From contig JAJZDZ010000002.1 in the NCBI GenBank assembly GCA_021851325.1, forward strand, positions 1-64,000: a stretch of DNA of 64,000 nucleotides, read 5' to 3'. Each line of letters opens with the position of its first letter. The first letter of the stretch is position 1. The notes below the pieces were generated by a model. The model saw nothing but the letters and a program-made list of their open reading frames with translations, had not been told where the DNA came from and made no database searches. Origin of the DNA: Pseudomonadota bacterium (GTDB lineage: Bacteria; Pseudomonadota; Alphaproteobacteria; Micropepsales; Micropepsaceae). Position numbers and translations under genes: made by a program. Positions 25,388 to 35,440 of the stretch are shown here, piece by piece.

Positions 25388-25522
25388 GATCCTACGCCTC
25401 CGTCGAACTTTCTTAGCCGATGCCAGCAACCAATAGAGGCTTTCTGATGTTGATCAATCGCGCGTACCGGTGTGTTGCTAAAAGTTCCGCCATACTTAAA
25501 TCTCATCCCTAAGGAGGATGGC

Positions 25523-27046
25523 ATGCGCCTGCTCTTCGTATCCTCCGAGGTTTATCCGTTTGCCAAAACCGGCGGTCTGGCAGACGTGAGCGAAGCATTG
25601 CCACGGGCGCTGGCCAATCTGGGCGCGGATGTCCGCATTCTCATGCCGGCCTATGGCTGCGCGTTGCGCAAGCTTTCGCGGCCACAGCCGATCGCAGATT
25701 TGTCAGGAATATTGGGCGTAAAGGACGCGCGCTTGCTGTCGGCGCGGCTGCCCGGCTCAGACATACCCGTCTGGCTGGCGGACGCCCCCGAGCTCTACCA
25801 CCGCGATGGTCTTTACCAGAATAACCGGGGAGAGGACTGGCCAGACAATGCCCGCCGTTTCGCCTTTCTCAGCCATGTCGCAGCGCGGATCGGTAAGGGT
25901 GCGCTCGCGCCGCGCTGGCAGCCAGACGTAATCCACGCCAATGACTGGCACACAGGTCTTGTGCCGCTGCTGGTTTCAGCCTCCACTGAGCCCGGCCCCG
26001 CCTGCGTTTTCACGCTGCATAATCTGGCCTTTCAGGGCCTCTTTCCGGCCGAGGACGTAGCCGGTCTGGACCTGCCACAAGACAGCTTCACCCCTGACGG
26101 CGTGGAATATTACGGTAAGATCTCGTTCCTGAAGGCGGGCATCCGTTTTGCCGACAAGCTGACGACGGTCAGCCCCACTTACGCCCGCGAGATCCTCACC
26201 GACGATTACGGCTTCGGTCTCAATGGTCTTTTGCGGGCCCGCGCCAGCGACCTGACGGGCATCCTCAATGGTGCCGATTACGGCATCTGGGATCCGGCCC
26301 ATGACGCGTTTCTGCCCACCAATTATGATTTCAGCGGACTGACTGGCAAAAAGCTTTGCAAGCTCGCACTGCAACGAGAGCTTGGACTGAGCGCAAATCC
26401 GGATCTGCCGCTGCTTGCGTTTATCAGCCGCTTGACCGAGCAGAAGATGGCTGACGTGCTTCTGGAACTCATGCCCAAGCTCGCGCGGCAGGAGCTGCAG
26501 TTGTGCGTGCTGAGCGATGGTGATCACGAACTCGAACGGCGCTTTCGGCAGGTAGCCCGCGCCCATGCCGGCACCGTTGCCGTGCGCATTGGCTACCAGG
26601 AACCTCTGGCGCACCGCATGCAGGCTGGCGCGGATCTGCTCCTGGCTCCGGCCCGCTTTGAGCCCTGTGGCCTGACCCAGATCTACGCCATGCGCTATGG
26701 CACCGTGCCGGTGGTACGGGCGACCGGTGGCCTCGCGGACACGGTCGTAGATACCAGCCGCATCTCGATCAGTGATGGCACCGCAACCGGATTTGTCTTC
26801 GCGGAACCCTCGACCGCGGACCTCGGAGAGGCGATCACACGCGCCCTTGCGTTCTATCGCGAACCACTCGCCTGGCGCCGCCTGCAGCTTAATGACATGA
26901 AACAGGACTTCAGCTGGCAGCGCAGTGCCAATACCTACCTGTCCCTCTATCAGTCGCTCACCGGCCGGTTCCGCGAAGAACTCCGCAGGACCCCTGCCCA
27001 TACGAGCCTCGCGGGCGCGTCGGCCATCGAAAAGGCCCTGGCCTGA
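25523..27046 (+). CDS. glgA: Glycogen synthase, ADP-glucose type (GT5)
   Basis: A 507-residue GT5 enzyme that elongates glycogen from ADP-glucose. The ADP-glucose-binding KTGGLADV motif begins at K15. VIHANDWHTGLVP, ILNGADYGIWDP and the C-terminal RFEPCGLTQIYAMRYGT, with the conserved Glu of the GT-B acceptor loop, are all present. The start at 25523 has an ideal AAGGAGG six bases upstream. glgB and glgC are not in the window. Its TGA is the first half of the palindrome TGATCA that also supplies the stop of the convergent cyclo-ligase gene. Confidence 0.95.
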   Translation: MRLLFVSSEVYPFAKTGGLADVSEALPRALANLGADVRILMPAYGCALRKLSRPQPIADLSGILGVKDARLLSARLPGSDIPVWLADAPELYHRDGLYQNNRGEDWPDNARRFAFLSHVAARIGKGALAPRWQPDVIHANDWHTGLVPLLVSASTEPGPACVFTLHNLAFQGLFPAEDVAGLDLPQDSFTPDGVEYYGKISFLKAGIRFADKLTTVSPTYAREILTDDYGFGLNGLLRARASDLTGILNGADYGIWDPAHDAFLPTNYDFSGLTGKKLCKLALQRELGLSANPDLPLLAFISRLTEQKMADVLLELMPKLARQELQLCVLSDGDHELERRFRQVARAHAGTVAVRIGYQEPLAHRMQAGADLLLAPARFEPCGLTQIYAMRYGTVPVVRATGGLADTVVDTSRISISDGTATGFVFAEPSTADLGEAITRALAFYREPLAWRRLQLNDMKQDFSWQRSANTYLSLYQSLTGRFREELRRTPAHTSLAGASAIEKALA

Positions 27047-27637
27047 TCAGTTTGGAGCAAGATTTGCGGAAAACCGCCTGAACCCTGCTTCGGTCAACAC
27101 CCCGTCCAAAGGCTCATCAAAGCCCTCGGATGCGATCGCCTCGACCTCCTGGCCGGCGAAGGCCACACCGACCGCGCAGATGCGGCCGCTCTGGCGCAGC
27201 GCCCGAAGCGTGCGATCGTAGAACCCGCCGCCATAGCCGACGCGGTGACCTTGGGCATCGAAGGCGAGCAGCGGCACGAGAACCAGCACTGGATGAAGCC
27301 GGGGAGAGCGAGCCTCCGGTTCAGAAATGCCATAGGGGCCCTGTTGCAGCGGCCAGCCCTCTTCGTGCCGATGAAACACCAGGGGCGCCTTGGCCCCGTC
27401 CATACGCGGCAAGCCGACGGGGTGGCCGGCGCGACGCAACCACCTCAGCAGCGGAGCCGGATCGGCTTCGCCAGAAAGCGCACAGTAGCCGCCCACCGCT
27501 GCGCCGGAGGACAAAGGCAGGGCGGCGGCATGGGTGACGAGCTGCAGAGAATGATCCGGAAGCGCAGCCGCAAGCTCGGCCCGCCGTTTTCGCATCAGGG
27601 GGCGCAGGAGTTGCTTGGCGTGACTGACATCAATCAT
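27047..27637 (-). CDS. 5-formyltetrahydrofolate cyclo-ligase
   Basis: A 196-residue enzyme that converts 5-formyl-THF to 5,10-methenyl-THF with ATP. The nucleotide/folate-binding motif is GYGGGFYDRTLRAL near residue 140, with PLLAFDAQGHRVG just before it; the N-terminal KQLLRPLMRKRRAEL helix is typical. The open frame extends 174 bases further upstream, but that part is the 6S RNA, so the ATG at 27637 is chosen. The zapA - 6S RNA - cyclo-ligase order is widely conserved in proteobacteria and supports both neighbours. Known in E. coli as ygfA/fau. Confidence 0.93.
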   Translation of the reverse strand: MIDVSHAKQLLRPLMRKRRAELAAALPDHSLQLVTHAAALPLSSGAAVGGYCALSGEADPAPLLRWLRRAGHPVGLPRMDGAKAPLVFHRHEEGWPLQQGPYGISEPEARSPRLHPVLVLVPLLAFDAQGHRVGYGGGFYDRTLRALRQSGRICAVGVAFAGQEVEAIASEGFDEPLDGVLTEAGFRRFSANLAPN

Positions 27638-27654
27638 GTGACCGGGACCGCAGC

Positions 27655-27812
27655 CGCCGTTGGAATTTGGATCCTCACGGGCCTGCAAGTGCAGGTGGGC
27701 GCCATGTGCCCAAGACCACGATCCTGGGCAGGGACAGCTCCCGGTGAGTACCATTAAGGCCCCTGGGCATCGCATACCTGACGCACGGAGCAGTACCCGG
27801 CCAGCCCCCAAC
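27655..27812 (-). ncRNA. ssrS: 6S RNA (approximate ends)
   Basis: 6S RNA mimics an open promoter and sequesters housekeeping RNA polymerase. It is expected between zapA and the cyclo-ligase gene, and that gap is 181 bases with no protein. Minus-strand features resembling alphaproteobacterial 6S RNA include GGCCTTAATGG, CCGGGAGCTGTCCCTG, then GGTCTTGGGCACATGGCGCC and CACCTGC. Complementary flanking segments (GTGC..AGGT near the 5' side and ACCTGCAC near the 3' side) can close a long stem around a central bulge. Ends are estimated from the position of the flanks, not from a model. Confidence 0.75.
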
Positions 27813-27818
27813 TTAAGG

Positions 27819-28184
27819 CTATGATCCTGCTTCTACAAGGTGAGCCAGGACGGCTTCGGCACGTCCCACCGCCTGTTCCAGGGCCTGCGCCGCAATCCTC
27901 TCTGCCTCGGTCCGCACAGCGCTGTCCGCCACGGCCTGGGGGGCGGGCGGGCGGGGCTCGAGGCTAAGGGCGGCCTGCCGGCTGCGGGCTTCGAAGACCT
28001 CGTCGGCCATCAAGAGCGCGGCCATCAGCAGCAGACGCTGGTCTCCGACCTGTCCCACCGTCTCCTGCACCTCGCGGGCCTTGGCGTCCACCAGAGTTCC
28101 GAGCTCTCGCAAATGCTCTTCCTCGCCGTCATCGCAGGCGATGGTGTAAGCGCGGCCGCTGATCATGACATTGACAAGCGCCAT
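27819..28184 (-). CDS. zapA: Cell division protein ZapA
   Basis: A 121-residue FtsZ-ring-stabilising protein. The N-terminal globular domain reads VNVMISGRAYTIACDDGEEEHL followed by the family's long coiled-coil helix with LLLMAALLMADE near residues 50-62. The extra Ala/Pro/Glu-rich C-terminal tail of about 40 residues is common in alphaproteobacterial ZapA. It begins directly after the stop of a small coiled-coil gene (no intergenic base), so the two should be coupled. 6S RNA follows downstream. Confidence 0.9.
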   Translation of the reverse strand: MALVNVMISGRAYTIACDDGEEEHLRELGTLVDAKAREVQETVGQVGDQRLLLMAALLMADEVFEARSRQAALSLEPRPPAPQAVADSAVRTEAERIAAQALEQAVGRAEAVLAHLVEAGS

Positions 28185-28451
28185 TCAAGATTTTCCCAGT
28201 GCGCTGCGGATTTCTGCTATTGCGCCATCGAGGCGCTGCTCGACTTCTTCGGTAATGCCGGCAAGCTGGCGGCCTTCTTCTTCGAGTTCCTGCACCCGCG
28301 CCATCAGGGCCTCACGTTCCTGGCGCAGGCGCGCAATCTCGGCGGCATCGCGCTCGGCGCGGGCCCGATATCCGGCCAGCGACTGGGCGACCTCTTCAAG
28401 ACGCGTCATCGCCTCGGCAAAGCGGGCTTGTGCGGCTTCAAGCCTGGTCAT
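28185..28451 (-). CDS. Small coiled-coil protein (DUF4164-like) upstream of zapA
   Basis: An 88-residue protein, nearly all predicted helix with heptad-like Leu/Ala spacing (LRQEREALMARVQELEEE across residues about 47-64), beginning MTRLEAAQARF. Alphaproteobacteria commonly carry a small DUF4164-type coiled-coil gene immediately before zapA; its role is unknown but a divisome link is plausible. The ATG at 28451 is preferred over one 24 codons upstream, whose leader is Arg/Cys-rich and lies in the intergenic region. The stop touches the zapA start. Confidence 0.78.
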   Translation of the reverse strand: MTRLEAAQARFAEAMTRLEEVAQSLAGYRARAERDAAEIARLRQEREALMARVQELEEEGRQLAGITEEVEQRLDGAIAEIRSALGKS

Positions 28452-28618
28452 TCGCGCAATCTCCCTCGCGGGCGCCGCGCGGCGCGCGCAAATCACCCCG
28501 CAAACGACGGTCACCTTAGGCACGGGGCCAAGCCGAGGTCAACGCTGCCAGCGCCTGCGCATCGCGTGGATTTGGGGCCTTTTTGCCTTATTTTGACTTC
28601 CCCGCGGGCGCCCCTCCG

Positions 28619-28641
28619 GTGCCACTCTTGACGGGTGGCAC
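28619..28641. promoter_or_regulatory. Inverted repeat spanning a candidate -35 box upstream of tkt
   Basis: Perfect 7-base arms GTGCCAC (28619-28625) and GTGGCAC (28635-28641) with a 9-base spacer that contains TTGACG (28628-28633). TTGACG is followed 17 bases later by TAAGGC (28651-28656), a poor but correctly spaced -10. An operator over the promoter of the tkt-gap-pgk-fba operon is the simplest reading; a transcript hairpin is the alternative. Confidence 0.45.
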
Positions 28642-28697
28642 TTGCTCTCTTAAGGCCGACAGGACGATCTCATGTCCCACACAGAAAGACATTGGCG

Positions 28698-30725
28698 ATG
28701 AGCACCACCGCGCCCACGTCCTCCGTAGCCACAGCGACGGAGATTCTCGAGCCGGGGGAGATCCGTCGCCTGGCCAATGCCATCCGCGCCCTCGCCATGG
28801 ACGCGGTGCAGGCTGCCAACAGTGGCCACCCCGGAATGCCGATGGGCATGGCGGATGTGGCAACTGTCCTGTTCTCCCATTTCCTCAAATTCGATCCCAA
28901 GGATCCAGCCTGGCCAGACCGCGACCGTTTCGTGCTTTCGGCCGGCCATGGCTCGATGTTGCTCTATGGGCTGCTCTATCTCACGGGTTATGCGCGCCCC
29001 ACCATCGCGGACATCAAACGCTTTCGCCAGCTTGGCAGTCCCTGCGCCGGTCATCCCGAATACGGTCACCTGGCCGGAGTCGAGACCACCACCGGCCCGC
29101 TTGGACAGGGCATCGCCACCGCCGTGGGCATGGCCCTGGCCGAGCGCATGCTGAACGCCCGCTATGGTGATGACCTGGTTGACCATCGCACTTATGTCTT
29201 TGCCGGCGATGGCGATCTCATGGAAGGCGTCAGTCATGAGGCCTGCAGCCTCGCCGGGCACCTGAAGCTCAATCGCCTGATCGTGCTTTACGACGACAAC
29301 CATATTTCCATCGATGGCGCCACCAGCCTGGCCGATTCCACCAATACCCTTGAGCGGTTTGACGCGATGGGGTGGAAGACGATGTCCTGCGACGGACTGA
29401 ATGGGGCTGAGGTGCATGCCGCCCTCGCGGCGGCGCAGAACAGCGACCGGCCGGTCCTCATCGCCTGCCGCACCACCATCGGATATGGCCTGCCGACGCG
29501 CGCCGGGACCAACAAGGCGCATGGCGAAGCCCCCGGAACAAACGAAATCGAGGGCGCCCGCAAGAATCTCAACTGGCCCTATCCGGCATTTGAGGTTCCC
29601 GAGGACATCCTGTCAGCCTGGCGTCGCCTTGGCGGGCGTGGCGCCAAGGCACGTAGCGCCTGGAGCGAGCGGCTGGCCAAGTCCGGCAAACGCGCCCCCT
29701 TTGAAGCCGCGATATCGACCAAGATCGGTCCGGAGGTGCTTTCCGCCCTTGCCGCCTACAAGCAGAAGCTGATCGCCGACAAACCCAAGCTTGCCACCCG
29801 CAAATCGTCGGAAGCGGTGCTTGAAGTCATCAATGCTGCCACCGAACTGACGCTTGGCGGCTCGGCCGATCTTACCGGTTCCAACAACACCCTGACCAAG
29901 GGTCTCAGAAGCATTAGCCCGCAGAGCTATGACGGGCGCTACATCCACTTTGGTATCCGTGAACACGGCATGGCGGCCGCCATGAACGGTATCGCCCTGC
30001 ACGGCGGCTTTATTCCCTATGGCGGCACCTTTCTCGTGTTTTCGGACTACGCCCGCCCGTCTATCCGGCTGGCGGCACTCATGCAGTGCCACGTGGTCTA
30101 TGTGATGACCCACGATTCCATCGGTCTTGGCGAGGATGGGCCGACCCACCAGCCGGTCGAACACCTCGCCGCCCTGCGGGCGATCCCCGGGCTCTGCGTG
30201 TTTCGGCCCGCCGATGCCGTGGAAGTTGCCGAGTGCTGGGAACTGGCGTTGACGCGCAAGGCCCCGGCACTGCTGTCGCTGACCCGCCAGAACCTTTCGG
30301 CGCAGCGCCTGACGGCAAGCGGAGAGAATCTCTGTGCCCGTGGTGGCTACGAGATCGCAGCGGCGGACGGCAGCGCCAAGGTCACGCTGATGGCAAGTGG
30401 CTCGGAGGTCGAGATCGCCATCGCCGCCCAGGCCCTGCTGAAGGAGAAGGGCATACCGGCCCGGGTGGTGTCGATGCCCAGCTTCGAGTTGTTCGCTGCC
30501 CAGGACGCGGAATATCGCGCCCGCGTCCTTGGACATGTTCCGCGGGTTGCGGTGGAAGCTGCCGTACGCATGAGCTGGGACCGCTATCTGGATTCTTCCG
30601 ACCGCTTCATCGGGCTCGACCATTTTGGGGCCAGCGCACCTTATCTCGAGCTTTACCAGAAGTTTGGCATCACCGCACAAAACGTGGCAGCTGCGGCCGC
30701 AGAGATTTGTCAGCAGGGGCGCTGA
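28698..30725 (+). CDS. tkt: Transketolase
   Basis: A 675-residue thiamine-diphosphate enzyme that moves two-carbon units between sugar phosphates in the pentose phosphate pathway. It shows [13 protein letters not shown], the TPP-binding [18 protein letters not shown], and DDNHISIDG, with the pyrimidine-domain signature [19 protein letters not shown] in the second half and [19 protein letters not shown] after it. The ATG at 28698 gives the usual short N-terminus; an upstream ATG at 28635 would run through the putative promoter. It heads a run of co-directed genes: gap, pgk, fba, thiE. Confidence 0.97.
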   Translation: MSTTAPTSSVATATEILEPGEIRRLANAIRALAMDAVQAANSGHPGMPMGMADVATVLFSHFLKFDPKDPAWPDRDRFVLSAGHGSMLLYGLLYLTGYARPTIADIKRFRQLGSPCAGHPEYGHLAGVETTTGPLGQGIATAVGMALAERMLNARYGDDLVDHRTYVFAGDGDLMEGVSHEACSLAGHLKLNRLIVLYDDNHISIDGATSLADSTNTLERFDAMGWKTMSCDGLNGAEVHAALAAAQNSDRPVLIACRTTIGYGLPTRAGTNKAHGEAPGTNEIEGARKNLNWPYPAFEVPEDILSAWRRLGGRGAKARSAWSERLAKSGKRAPFEAAISTKIGPEVLSALAAYKQKLIADKPKLATRKSSEAVLEVINAATELTLGGSADLTGSNNTLTKGLRSISPQSYDGRYIHFGIREHGMAAAMNGIALHGGFIPYGGTFLVFSDYARPSIRLAALMQCHVVYVMTHDSIGLGEDGPTHQPVEHLAALRAIPGLCVFRPADAVEVAECWELALTRKAPALLSLTRQNLSAQRLTASGENLCARGGYEIAAADGSAKVTLMASGSEVEIAIAAQALLKEKGIPARVVSMPSFELFAAQDAEYRARVLGHVPRVAVEAAVRMSWDRYLDSSDRFIGLDHFGASAPYLELYQKFGITAQNVAAAAAEICQQGR

Positions 30726-30815
30726 GATCGATCAATAAAGCCAGGCAGACCCGCCCCTAGTTTGTGCCCACTCATTCAGGCTCCGGCGTGGCCGGACAGA
30801 TCGGAGAGAATTAAG

Positions 30816-31823
30816 ATGAGCATTCGTGTCGCTATCAATGGCTTTGGTCGCATCGGCCGCAATATTCTGCGCGCCATTGTCGAGTCGAAGCGCAATGACA
30901 TTGTCGTTGTCGCGGTCAATGATCTGGGCCCCGTCGACACCAATGCCCACCTGCTGCGCTATGACAGCGTGCATGGACGCTTTCCGGGACGGGTCGAAGT
31001 CAATGGCGACGTCATGACTGTCGATGGCCACAAGATACGCGTGACCGCCGTCAAGAATCCGGCAGAGTTGCCGCATCGGGAGCTTGGCGTCGACATCGCA
31101 CTGGAATGCACGGGGATTTTCACCGCCAAGGACAAGGCCAAGGCGCATCTTGAAGCTGGCGCCAAACGTGTACTGGTGTCCGCACCGTCCGATGGTGCTG
31201 ACGCCACCATCGTCTATGGCGTCAATCATCACATCCTGACCAAGGATCACATCGTTGTTTCGAACGGTTCCTGCACCACCAATTGCCTGGCCCCCGTGGC
31301 CAAGGTGCTGCACGAAACCATTGGTATCGAAAAAGGCATGATGACAACGGTTCACTCCTACACCAATGACCAGAACATTCTCGACCAACTGCACAAGGAT
31401 CTGCAGCGGGCGCGCGCAGCAGCGATGTCGATGATTCCGAGTTCAACCGGCGCTGCCAAGGCGATCGGGCTTGTCCTTCCCGAACTCAAAGGCAAACTCG
31501 ACGGGGTCTCGATCCGGGTCCCAACACCCAACGTATCGCTGGTCGACCTCAAGGTCATCACCAGCCGTTCGACCACGGTGCAGGAAGTCAACGAGGCCAT
31601 GAAAAAAGCAGCGGCGGGAGCTCTTAAGGGTGTGCTCGAGATCGTTGATGCACCGCTGGTCAGCCATGACTTCAATCACGATCCGGCATCCTCGTCCTTT
31701 GTTTTGGCCGAGACCAAGGTGATGGGCGGCAACCTCGTGGCGGTGATGAGCTGGTATGACAATGAGTGGGGCTTCTCCAATCGCATGGCGGACACTGCGG
31801 TCGCCATGGGCAAGCTGATCTGA
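30816..31823 (+). CDS. gap: Glyceraldehyde-3-phosphate dehydrogenase, type I
   Basis: A 335-residue NAD-dependent enzyme of central carbon metabolism. The Rossmann motif is [10 protein letters not shown] at residues 7-16 and the catalytic Cys is C153 in [12 protein letters not shown]; the downstream YTNDQN and [12 protein letters not shown] motifs are intact. GAGAG precedes the ATG at 30816. It lies 90 bases after tkt and 11 bases before pgk. A glycolytic rather than purely Calvin-cycle role is likely, as no Rubisco genes are visible. Confidence 0.97.
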   Translation: MSIRVAINGFGRIGRNILRAIVESKRNDIVVVAVNDLGPVDTNAHLLRYDSVHGRFPGRVEVNGDVMTVDGHKIRVTAVKNPAELPHRELGVDIALECTGIFTAKDKAKAHLEAGAKRVLVSAPSDGADATIVYGVNHHILTKDHIVVSNGSCTTNCLAPVAKVLHETIGIEKGMMTTVHSYTNDQNILDQLHKDLQRARAAAMSMIPSSTGAAKAIGLVLPELKGKLDGVSIRVPTPNVSLVDLKVITSRSTTVQEVNEAMKKAAAGALKGVLEIVDAPLVSHDFNHDPASSSFVLAETKVMGGNLVAVMSWYDNEWGFSNRMADTAVAMGKLI

Positions 31824-31834
31824 AGGAGGAACCA

Positions 31835-33046
31835 ATGAGCGGCCGCTACGCCACCTTGGATGACCTTGAGGTTCGCTCCAAGCGCGTCCTGGTGAGAGCC
31901 GACCTCAATGTGCCGATGCGCGATGGCAGGATCACCGACAGTTCACGCATCGACCGGCAGGCTCCTACCTTGCGTGAACTCGCCCAGAAGGGGGCCCGCG
32001 TCATCGTGCTCTCGCATTTCGAGCGTCCCAAAGGCAAGCGCGTAGCCAGCATGTCGCTGGGGCCGATTGCTCCGGCATTGGCCCAGGCGATCGGCCGGCC
32101 CGTGGCATTTGCTGATGACTGCATCGGCGAGACCGCGAAGAAGGCCGTCAGCGCCCTTCAGGATGGCGAGGTCCTTCTGCTCGAGAATACCCGCTTTCAC
32201 GCGGGTGAAGAGAGCAATGACCCGGGCTTTCGCGATGCGCTGGCCGCACTGGGTGATCTCTATGTCAACGATGCGTTTTCGGCGGCCCATCGCGCCCACG
32301 CCTCAACCGAAGGGCTCGCCCATGTACTGCCGTCCGCTGCCGGTCGGGCGATGCAGGCCGAACTCGAGCATCTGGCCCAGGCCCTTGAAGATCCCAAACA
32401 TCCGGTGATCGCCGTTGTCGGTGGCGCCAAGGTGTCGACCAAAATTGCCGTCATCGAGCATCTCATGGACAAGGTCGATGTTCTCGTCATTGGCGGGGCT
32501 ATGGCCAACACCTTTCTCGCCGCCGAAGACATCAATGTGGGGCGCTCGCTTTACGAGTCTGACCAGCTCAAGACGGCGCAGCGTATTGTCGGGCTGGCAA
32601 CGACCACGGGCACGGTTCTGATCTTGCCCACGGACGTTGTGGTGGCAAAGGAATTCAAGGCCAACGCACCCTATCGCACCTGCAAGGTGCGCGAAGTCGC
32701 CGCCGACGAGATGATCCTCGATGTCGGTCCGGCGACCATTGCCGAGTTCGAACGGCGTCTGCATACCGCAAACACTCTGGTGTGGAACGGTCCTCTGGGC
32801 GCCTTCGAAACCATTCCGTTTGACGCAGGAACCGTACATGCTGCCCGCCTGGTTGCAGCCCGTACACATTCTGGCGCGCTGCTTTCCGTCGCGGGCGGCG
32901 GGGACACCGTCTCCGCGCTCAATCATGCCGGTGTCGGCGATCAGTTTACCTACGTCTCGACCGCAGGTGGGGCGTTCTTGGAGTGGTTGGAGGGCCGCGA
33001 ATTGCCGGGGGTGGCAGCGCTGGCGGTCAACAAGGGGAAATTATAA
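31835..33046 (+). CDS. pgk: Phosphoglycerate kinase
   Basis: A 403-residue kinase that makes ATP from 1,3-bisphosphoglycerate. [19 protein letters not shown] near residue 22 and [18 protein letters not shown] and NGPLGAFE mark the family, with the ATP loop GGGDT near the C-terminus. The substrate loop usually written SHxGRPKG reads SHFERPKG here, a Gly-to-Glu change that I would check against close relatives. AAGGAGGA lies just ahead of the ATG at 31835. Its TAA shares a base with the fba ATG (TAATG), so the two are coupled. Confidence 0.97.
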   Translation: MSGRYATLDDLEVRSKRVLVRADLNVPMRDGRITDSSRIDRQAPTLRELAQKGARVIVLSHFERPKGKRVASMSLGPIAPALAQAIGRPVAFADDCIGETAKKAVSALQDGEVLLLENTRFHAGEESNDPGFRDALAALGDLYVNDAFSAAHRAHASTEGLAHVLPSAAGRAMQAELEHLAQALEDPKHPVIAVVGGAKVSTKIAVIEHLMDKVDVLVIGGAMANTFLAAEDINVGRSLYESDQLKTAQRIVGLATTTGTVLILPTDVVVAKEFKANAPYRTCKVREVAADEMILDVGPATIAEFERRLHTANTLVWNGPLGAFETIPFDAGTVHAARLVAARTHSGALLSVAGGGDTVSALNHAGVGDQFTYVSTAGGAFLEWLEGRELPGVAALAVNKGKL

Positions 33047-34071
33047 TGAACAGTGCAGAGCTGAACCGCATCGCCACGGCGATGGTCGCACGCGGCAAGG
33101 GTATCCTCGCGGCAGATGAATCCACGGGCACCATTCAGAAGCGCTTCGATGGCATTGGTGTTGCCAACACGGAAGACAACCGTCGCGACTACCGCGAACT
33201 TCTGTTCCGTTCCGAAGCGGCGATGCGGCAATATATTTCCGGCGTCATCCTGTTTGACGAGACCATTCGCCAGAAGGCCAAGGACGGGACGCGGCTGGTC
33301 GAGCTGATCGAACGTGCCGGCTCCATCCCGGGCATCAAGGTCGATGCTGGGGCCAAACCTCTTGCGCTCTGCCCTGGAGAAACCGTGACCGAAGGGCTTG
33401 ATGGGCTGGGACCACGGTTGGTCGAATATCGCAAGCTGGGGGCCCGCTTTGCCAAGTGGCGGGCAGTCATCGACATTGCTGCCGGGATTCCCAGTGCTAC
33501 CGCGGTCCATGCCAATGCGCATGCGCTGGCGCGCTATGCCGCACTGTGCCAGGAGCATGACATCGTTCCCATCGTCGAGCCGGAAGTGCTGATGGATGGC
33601 GGTCATGATATCGGGCGCTGCGCCGAGGTTACCGAGTTCGTGCTCAAGCAGACCTTTGAGGAGCTTTACGCGCAGCGGGTGATGCTGGAAGGCATGGTAC
33701 TCAAGCCCAATATGGTGATCGCTGGCAAGAAATGCGCCCAGCAGGGCCGCACGGAGGACGTCGCCGAACGCACCCTTGTGGTCCTGAAGCGCTGCGTGCC
33801 GGCAGCGGTACCCGGGATCGCGTTCCTGTCCGGAGGACAGACCGATCAGGAAGCAACCGCTCACCTAAATGCGATGGTCGCCGCTAGCACCCTGCCATGG
33901 GCCCTGACCTTTTCCTATGGCCGTGCGCTGCAGGCCGCCCCGCAAAAGGCCTGGGCGGGCAAGGCCGACAATACTGCACGGGCCCAGGCGGCCTTTGCCC
34001 ACCGGGCCCGCATGAACGGCCTGGCGAGCAAAGGCGAATGGAACGCTGAACTGGAAAAAGAGGCGGCTTGA
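33046..34071 (+). CDS. fba: Fructose-bisphosphate aldolase, class I
   Basis: A 341-residue class I (Schiff-base) aldolase. The family opener [15 protein letters not shown] is at residues 20-34, and the Schiff-base lysine is K220 in [25 protein letters not shown] and [12 protein letters not shown] are intact. The class I fold needs no metal, unlike the class II enzyme found in many bacteria. The ATG overlaps the pgk stop by one base. Its TGA overlaps the TTG start of thiE. Confidence 0.95.
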   Translation: MNSAELNRIATAMVARGKGILAADESTGTIQKRFDGIGVANTEDNRRDYRELLFRSEAAMRQYISGVILFDETIRQKAKDGTRLVELIERAGSIPGIKVDAGAKPLALCPGETVTEGLDGLGPRLVEYRKLGARFAKWRAVIDIAAGIPSATAVHANAHALARYAALCQEHDIVPIVEPEVLMDGGHDIGRCAEVTEFVLKQTFEELYAQRVMLEGMVLKPNMVIAGKKCAQQGRTEDVAERTLVVLKRCVPAAVPGIAFLSGGQTDQEATAHLNAMVAASTLPWALTFSYGRALQAAPQKAWAGKADNTARAQAAFAHRARMNGLASKGEWNAELEKEAA

Positions 34072-34688
34072 GCAACTGCCGACTTTATCTCATCACACCA
34101 CCGGCGCTTGAGCCCAGGGCCTTTGCTGAAACGCTCAAGGCGGCGCTCGACGCCGGTGATGTGGCATGCCTGCAGCTGCGGCTGAAGGACGTGGCTGACG
34201 ACGAGATCCGTCGCTGCTGCGCGCAGCTGATGCCGGTCGCCCATGCCCACGACGTGGCTTTCGTTCTCAACGACCGTCCTGATCTGGCCCGCGAGATGGG
34301 CTGCGACGGGGTCCATATTGGCCAGAACGACACGCGCTATGAGGACGCACGCAAGCTGGTGGGGCCGGATCGCATCGTCGGGGTGACCTGCCACAATTCC
34401 CGCCATCTGGCGATGGAGGCTGGTGAGGCAGGGGCCGACTATGTGGCGTTTGGAGCATTCTTTCCGACCTCTACCAAGAAGGTGCAATTTTATGCCGAGA
34501 CTGAGCTGCTCACCTGGTGGTCTGAACTGATGGAGATCCCCTGCGTCGCCATCGGTGGCATCACTCTGGCGAACTGCGAAGCGCTGATCGGTGCGGGCGC
34601 GGATTTTCTTGCGGTCGCCAGCGCGGTCTGGGAGCATCCGGAGGGTCCTGCGGCTGCAGTCAGGGCGTTTAATGCCCGCTTTGCCTAA
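34068..34688 (+). CDS. thiE: Thiamine-phosphate synthase-family protein
   Basis: A 206-residue TIM-barrel protein of the ThiE/TenI family. Motifs for ThiE are present: CLQLRLKDV (usually QLR.K), [31 protein letters not shown] and [12 protein letters not shown]. ThiE joins the pyrimidine and thiazole phosphates to make thiamine phosphate; the TenI branch lacks this activity and cannot be ruled out by eye. It starts at a TTG (34068) overlapping the fba TGA as TTGA, with no ATG nearby. The link to transketolase, a thiamine-diphosphate enzyme at the head of this operon, makes biological sense. Confidence 0.82.
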   Translation: MSNCRLYLITPPALEPRAFAETLKAALDAGDVACLQLRLKDVADDEIRRCCAQLMPVAHAHDVAFVLNDRPDLAREMGCDGVHIGQNDTRYEDARKLVGPDRIVGVTCHNSRHLAMEAGEAGADYVAFGAFFPTSTKKVQFYAETELLTWWSELMEIPCVAIGGITLANCEALIGAGADFLAVASAVWEHPEGPAAAVRAFNARFA

Positions 34689-34774
34689 CCTGGAGCCCCT
34701 CTCTGGCGGCGTCCTGGAGCCGCTCCGGATATCCTGAACGGCCTTGCTTCTTGCCCTCGCGGCCCTGGCAACGG

Positions 34775-34804
34775 TTTACTTCGGCGCATGGCCCCCGCTA
34801 TAAG
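34775..34804 (+). promoter_or_regulatory. Candidate sigma70 promoter for efp
   Basis: TTTACT (34775-34780), an 18-base spacer, then TATAAG (34799-34804), in the 176-base gap between thiE and efp. This would give a leader of about 55 bases that includes AAGGAGG just before the start. A separate transcription unit for efp-suhB is therefore likely. Confidence 0.45.
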
Positions 34805-34864
34805 CCAGCGCGCTCTTTGCCCCTCCAACCCATTGTCTCGCCCCCTAAGGAGGGCTCGTGTGTT

Positions 34865-35431
34865 ATGGCCAAAATCTCCGGTAACGATGTCCGACCCGGG
34901 ACCATGATCGAGTTCGAGGGCGGTCTGTGGCTTGCGGTCAAGACGCAGAAGGTCAAGCCGGGCAAAGGGGGCGCCTATAACCAGGTCGAACTCAAGAACG
35001 TCACCACCGGCACCAAATTGAACCAGCGCTTCCGCTCCGATGAGACCGTGGAAGAGATCTGGCTGGAAAAGCGTGATTTTCAGTTCCTGTACGCGGCGGA
35101 CGACATGCTCACCTTCATGGACATGGAAAGCTATGACCAGTTCGAGCTTTCTGCCGATTTTGTTGGTGATCAGGCCAGATTTCTCCAGGATGGCATGAAG
35201 ACGCTGGTGACGATGTACGAGGGCAAGCCCCTCGGCATTCAGCTGCCCTTGCAGGTGACACTGACGGTCGCCGAGGCCGATCCTGTTCTGAGAGGGGGAA
35301 CCGCTGCCCCCTCCTACAAGGGTGCGGTGCTCGAAAACGGCCTGAAGATCCAGGTCCCACCCTTCATTGAATCCGGTGAAAAGATCATCGTTTCGACCGA
35401 GGATGGGTCTTACATACGCCGCGCAGAGTAG
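34865..35431 (+). CDS. efp: Translation elongation factor P
   Basis: A 188-residue factor that relieves ribosome stalling at polyproline stretches. The first KOW-like domain carries [15 protein letters not shown] near residues 33-47, where the loop lysine corresponds to the residue modified in E. coli EF-P; whether it is modified here is unknown. C-terminal domain: [16 protein letters not shown], typical. The ATG at 34865 begins the usual MAKISGNDV. suhB follows after nine bases, suggesting a two-gene unit. Confidence 0.96.
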   Translation: MAKISGNDVRPGTMIEFEGGLWLAVKTQKVKPGKGGAYNQVELKNVTTGTKLNQRFRSDETVEEIWLEKRDFQFLYAADDMLTFMDMESYDQFELSADFVGDQARFLQDGMKTLVTMYEGKPLGIQLPLQVTLTVAEADPVLRGGTAAPSYKGAVLENGLKIQVPPFIESGEKIIVSTEDGSYIRRAE

Positions 35432-35440
35432 ACCAAGCTC

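Noticed and set aside
25440-25510. Promoter for glgA in the glgX-glgA gap
   Set aside because: AT-rich patches and a TTGCTA are present, but no -10 at acceptable spacing could be chosen with confidence.
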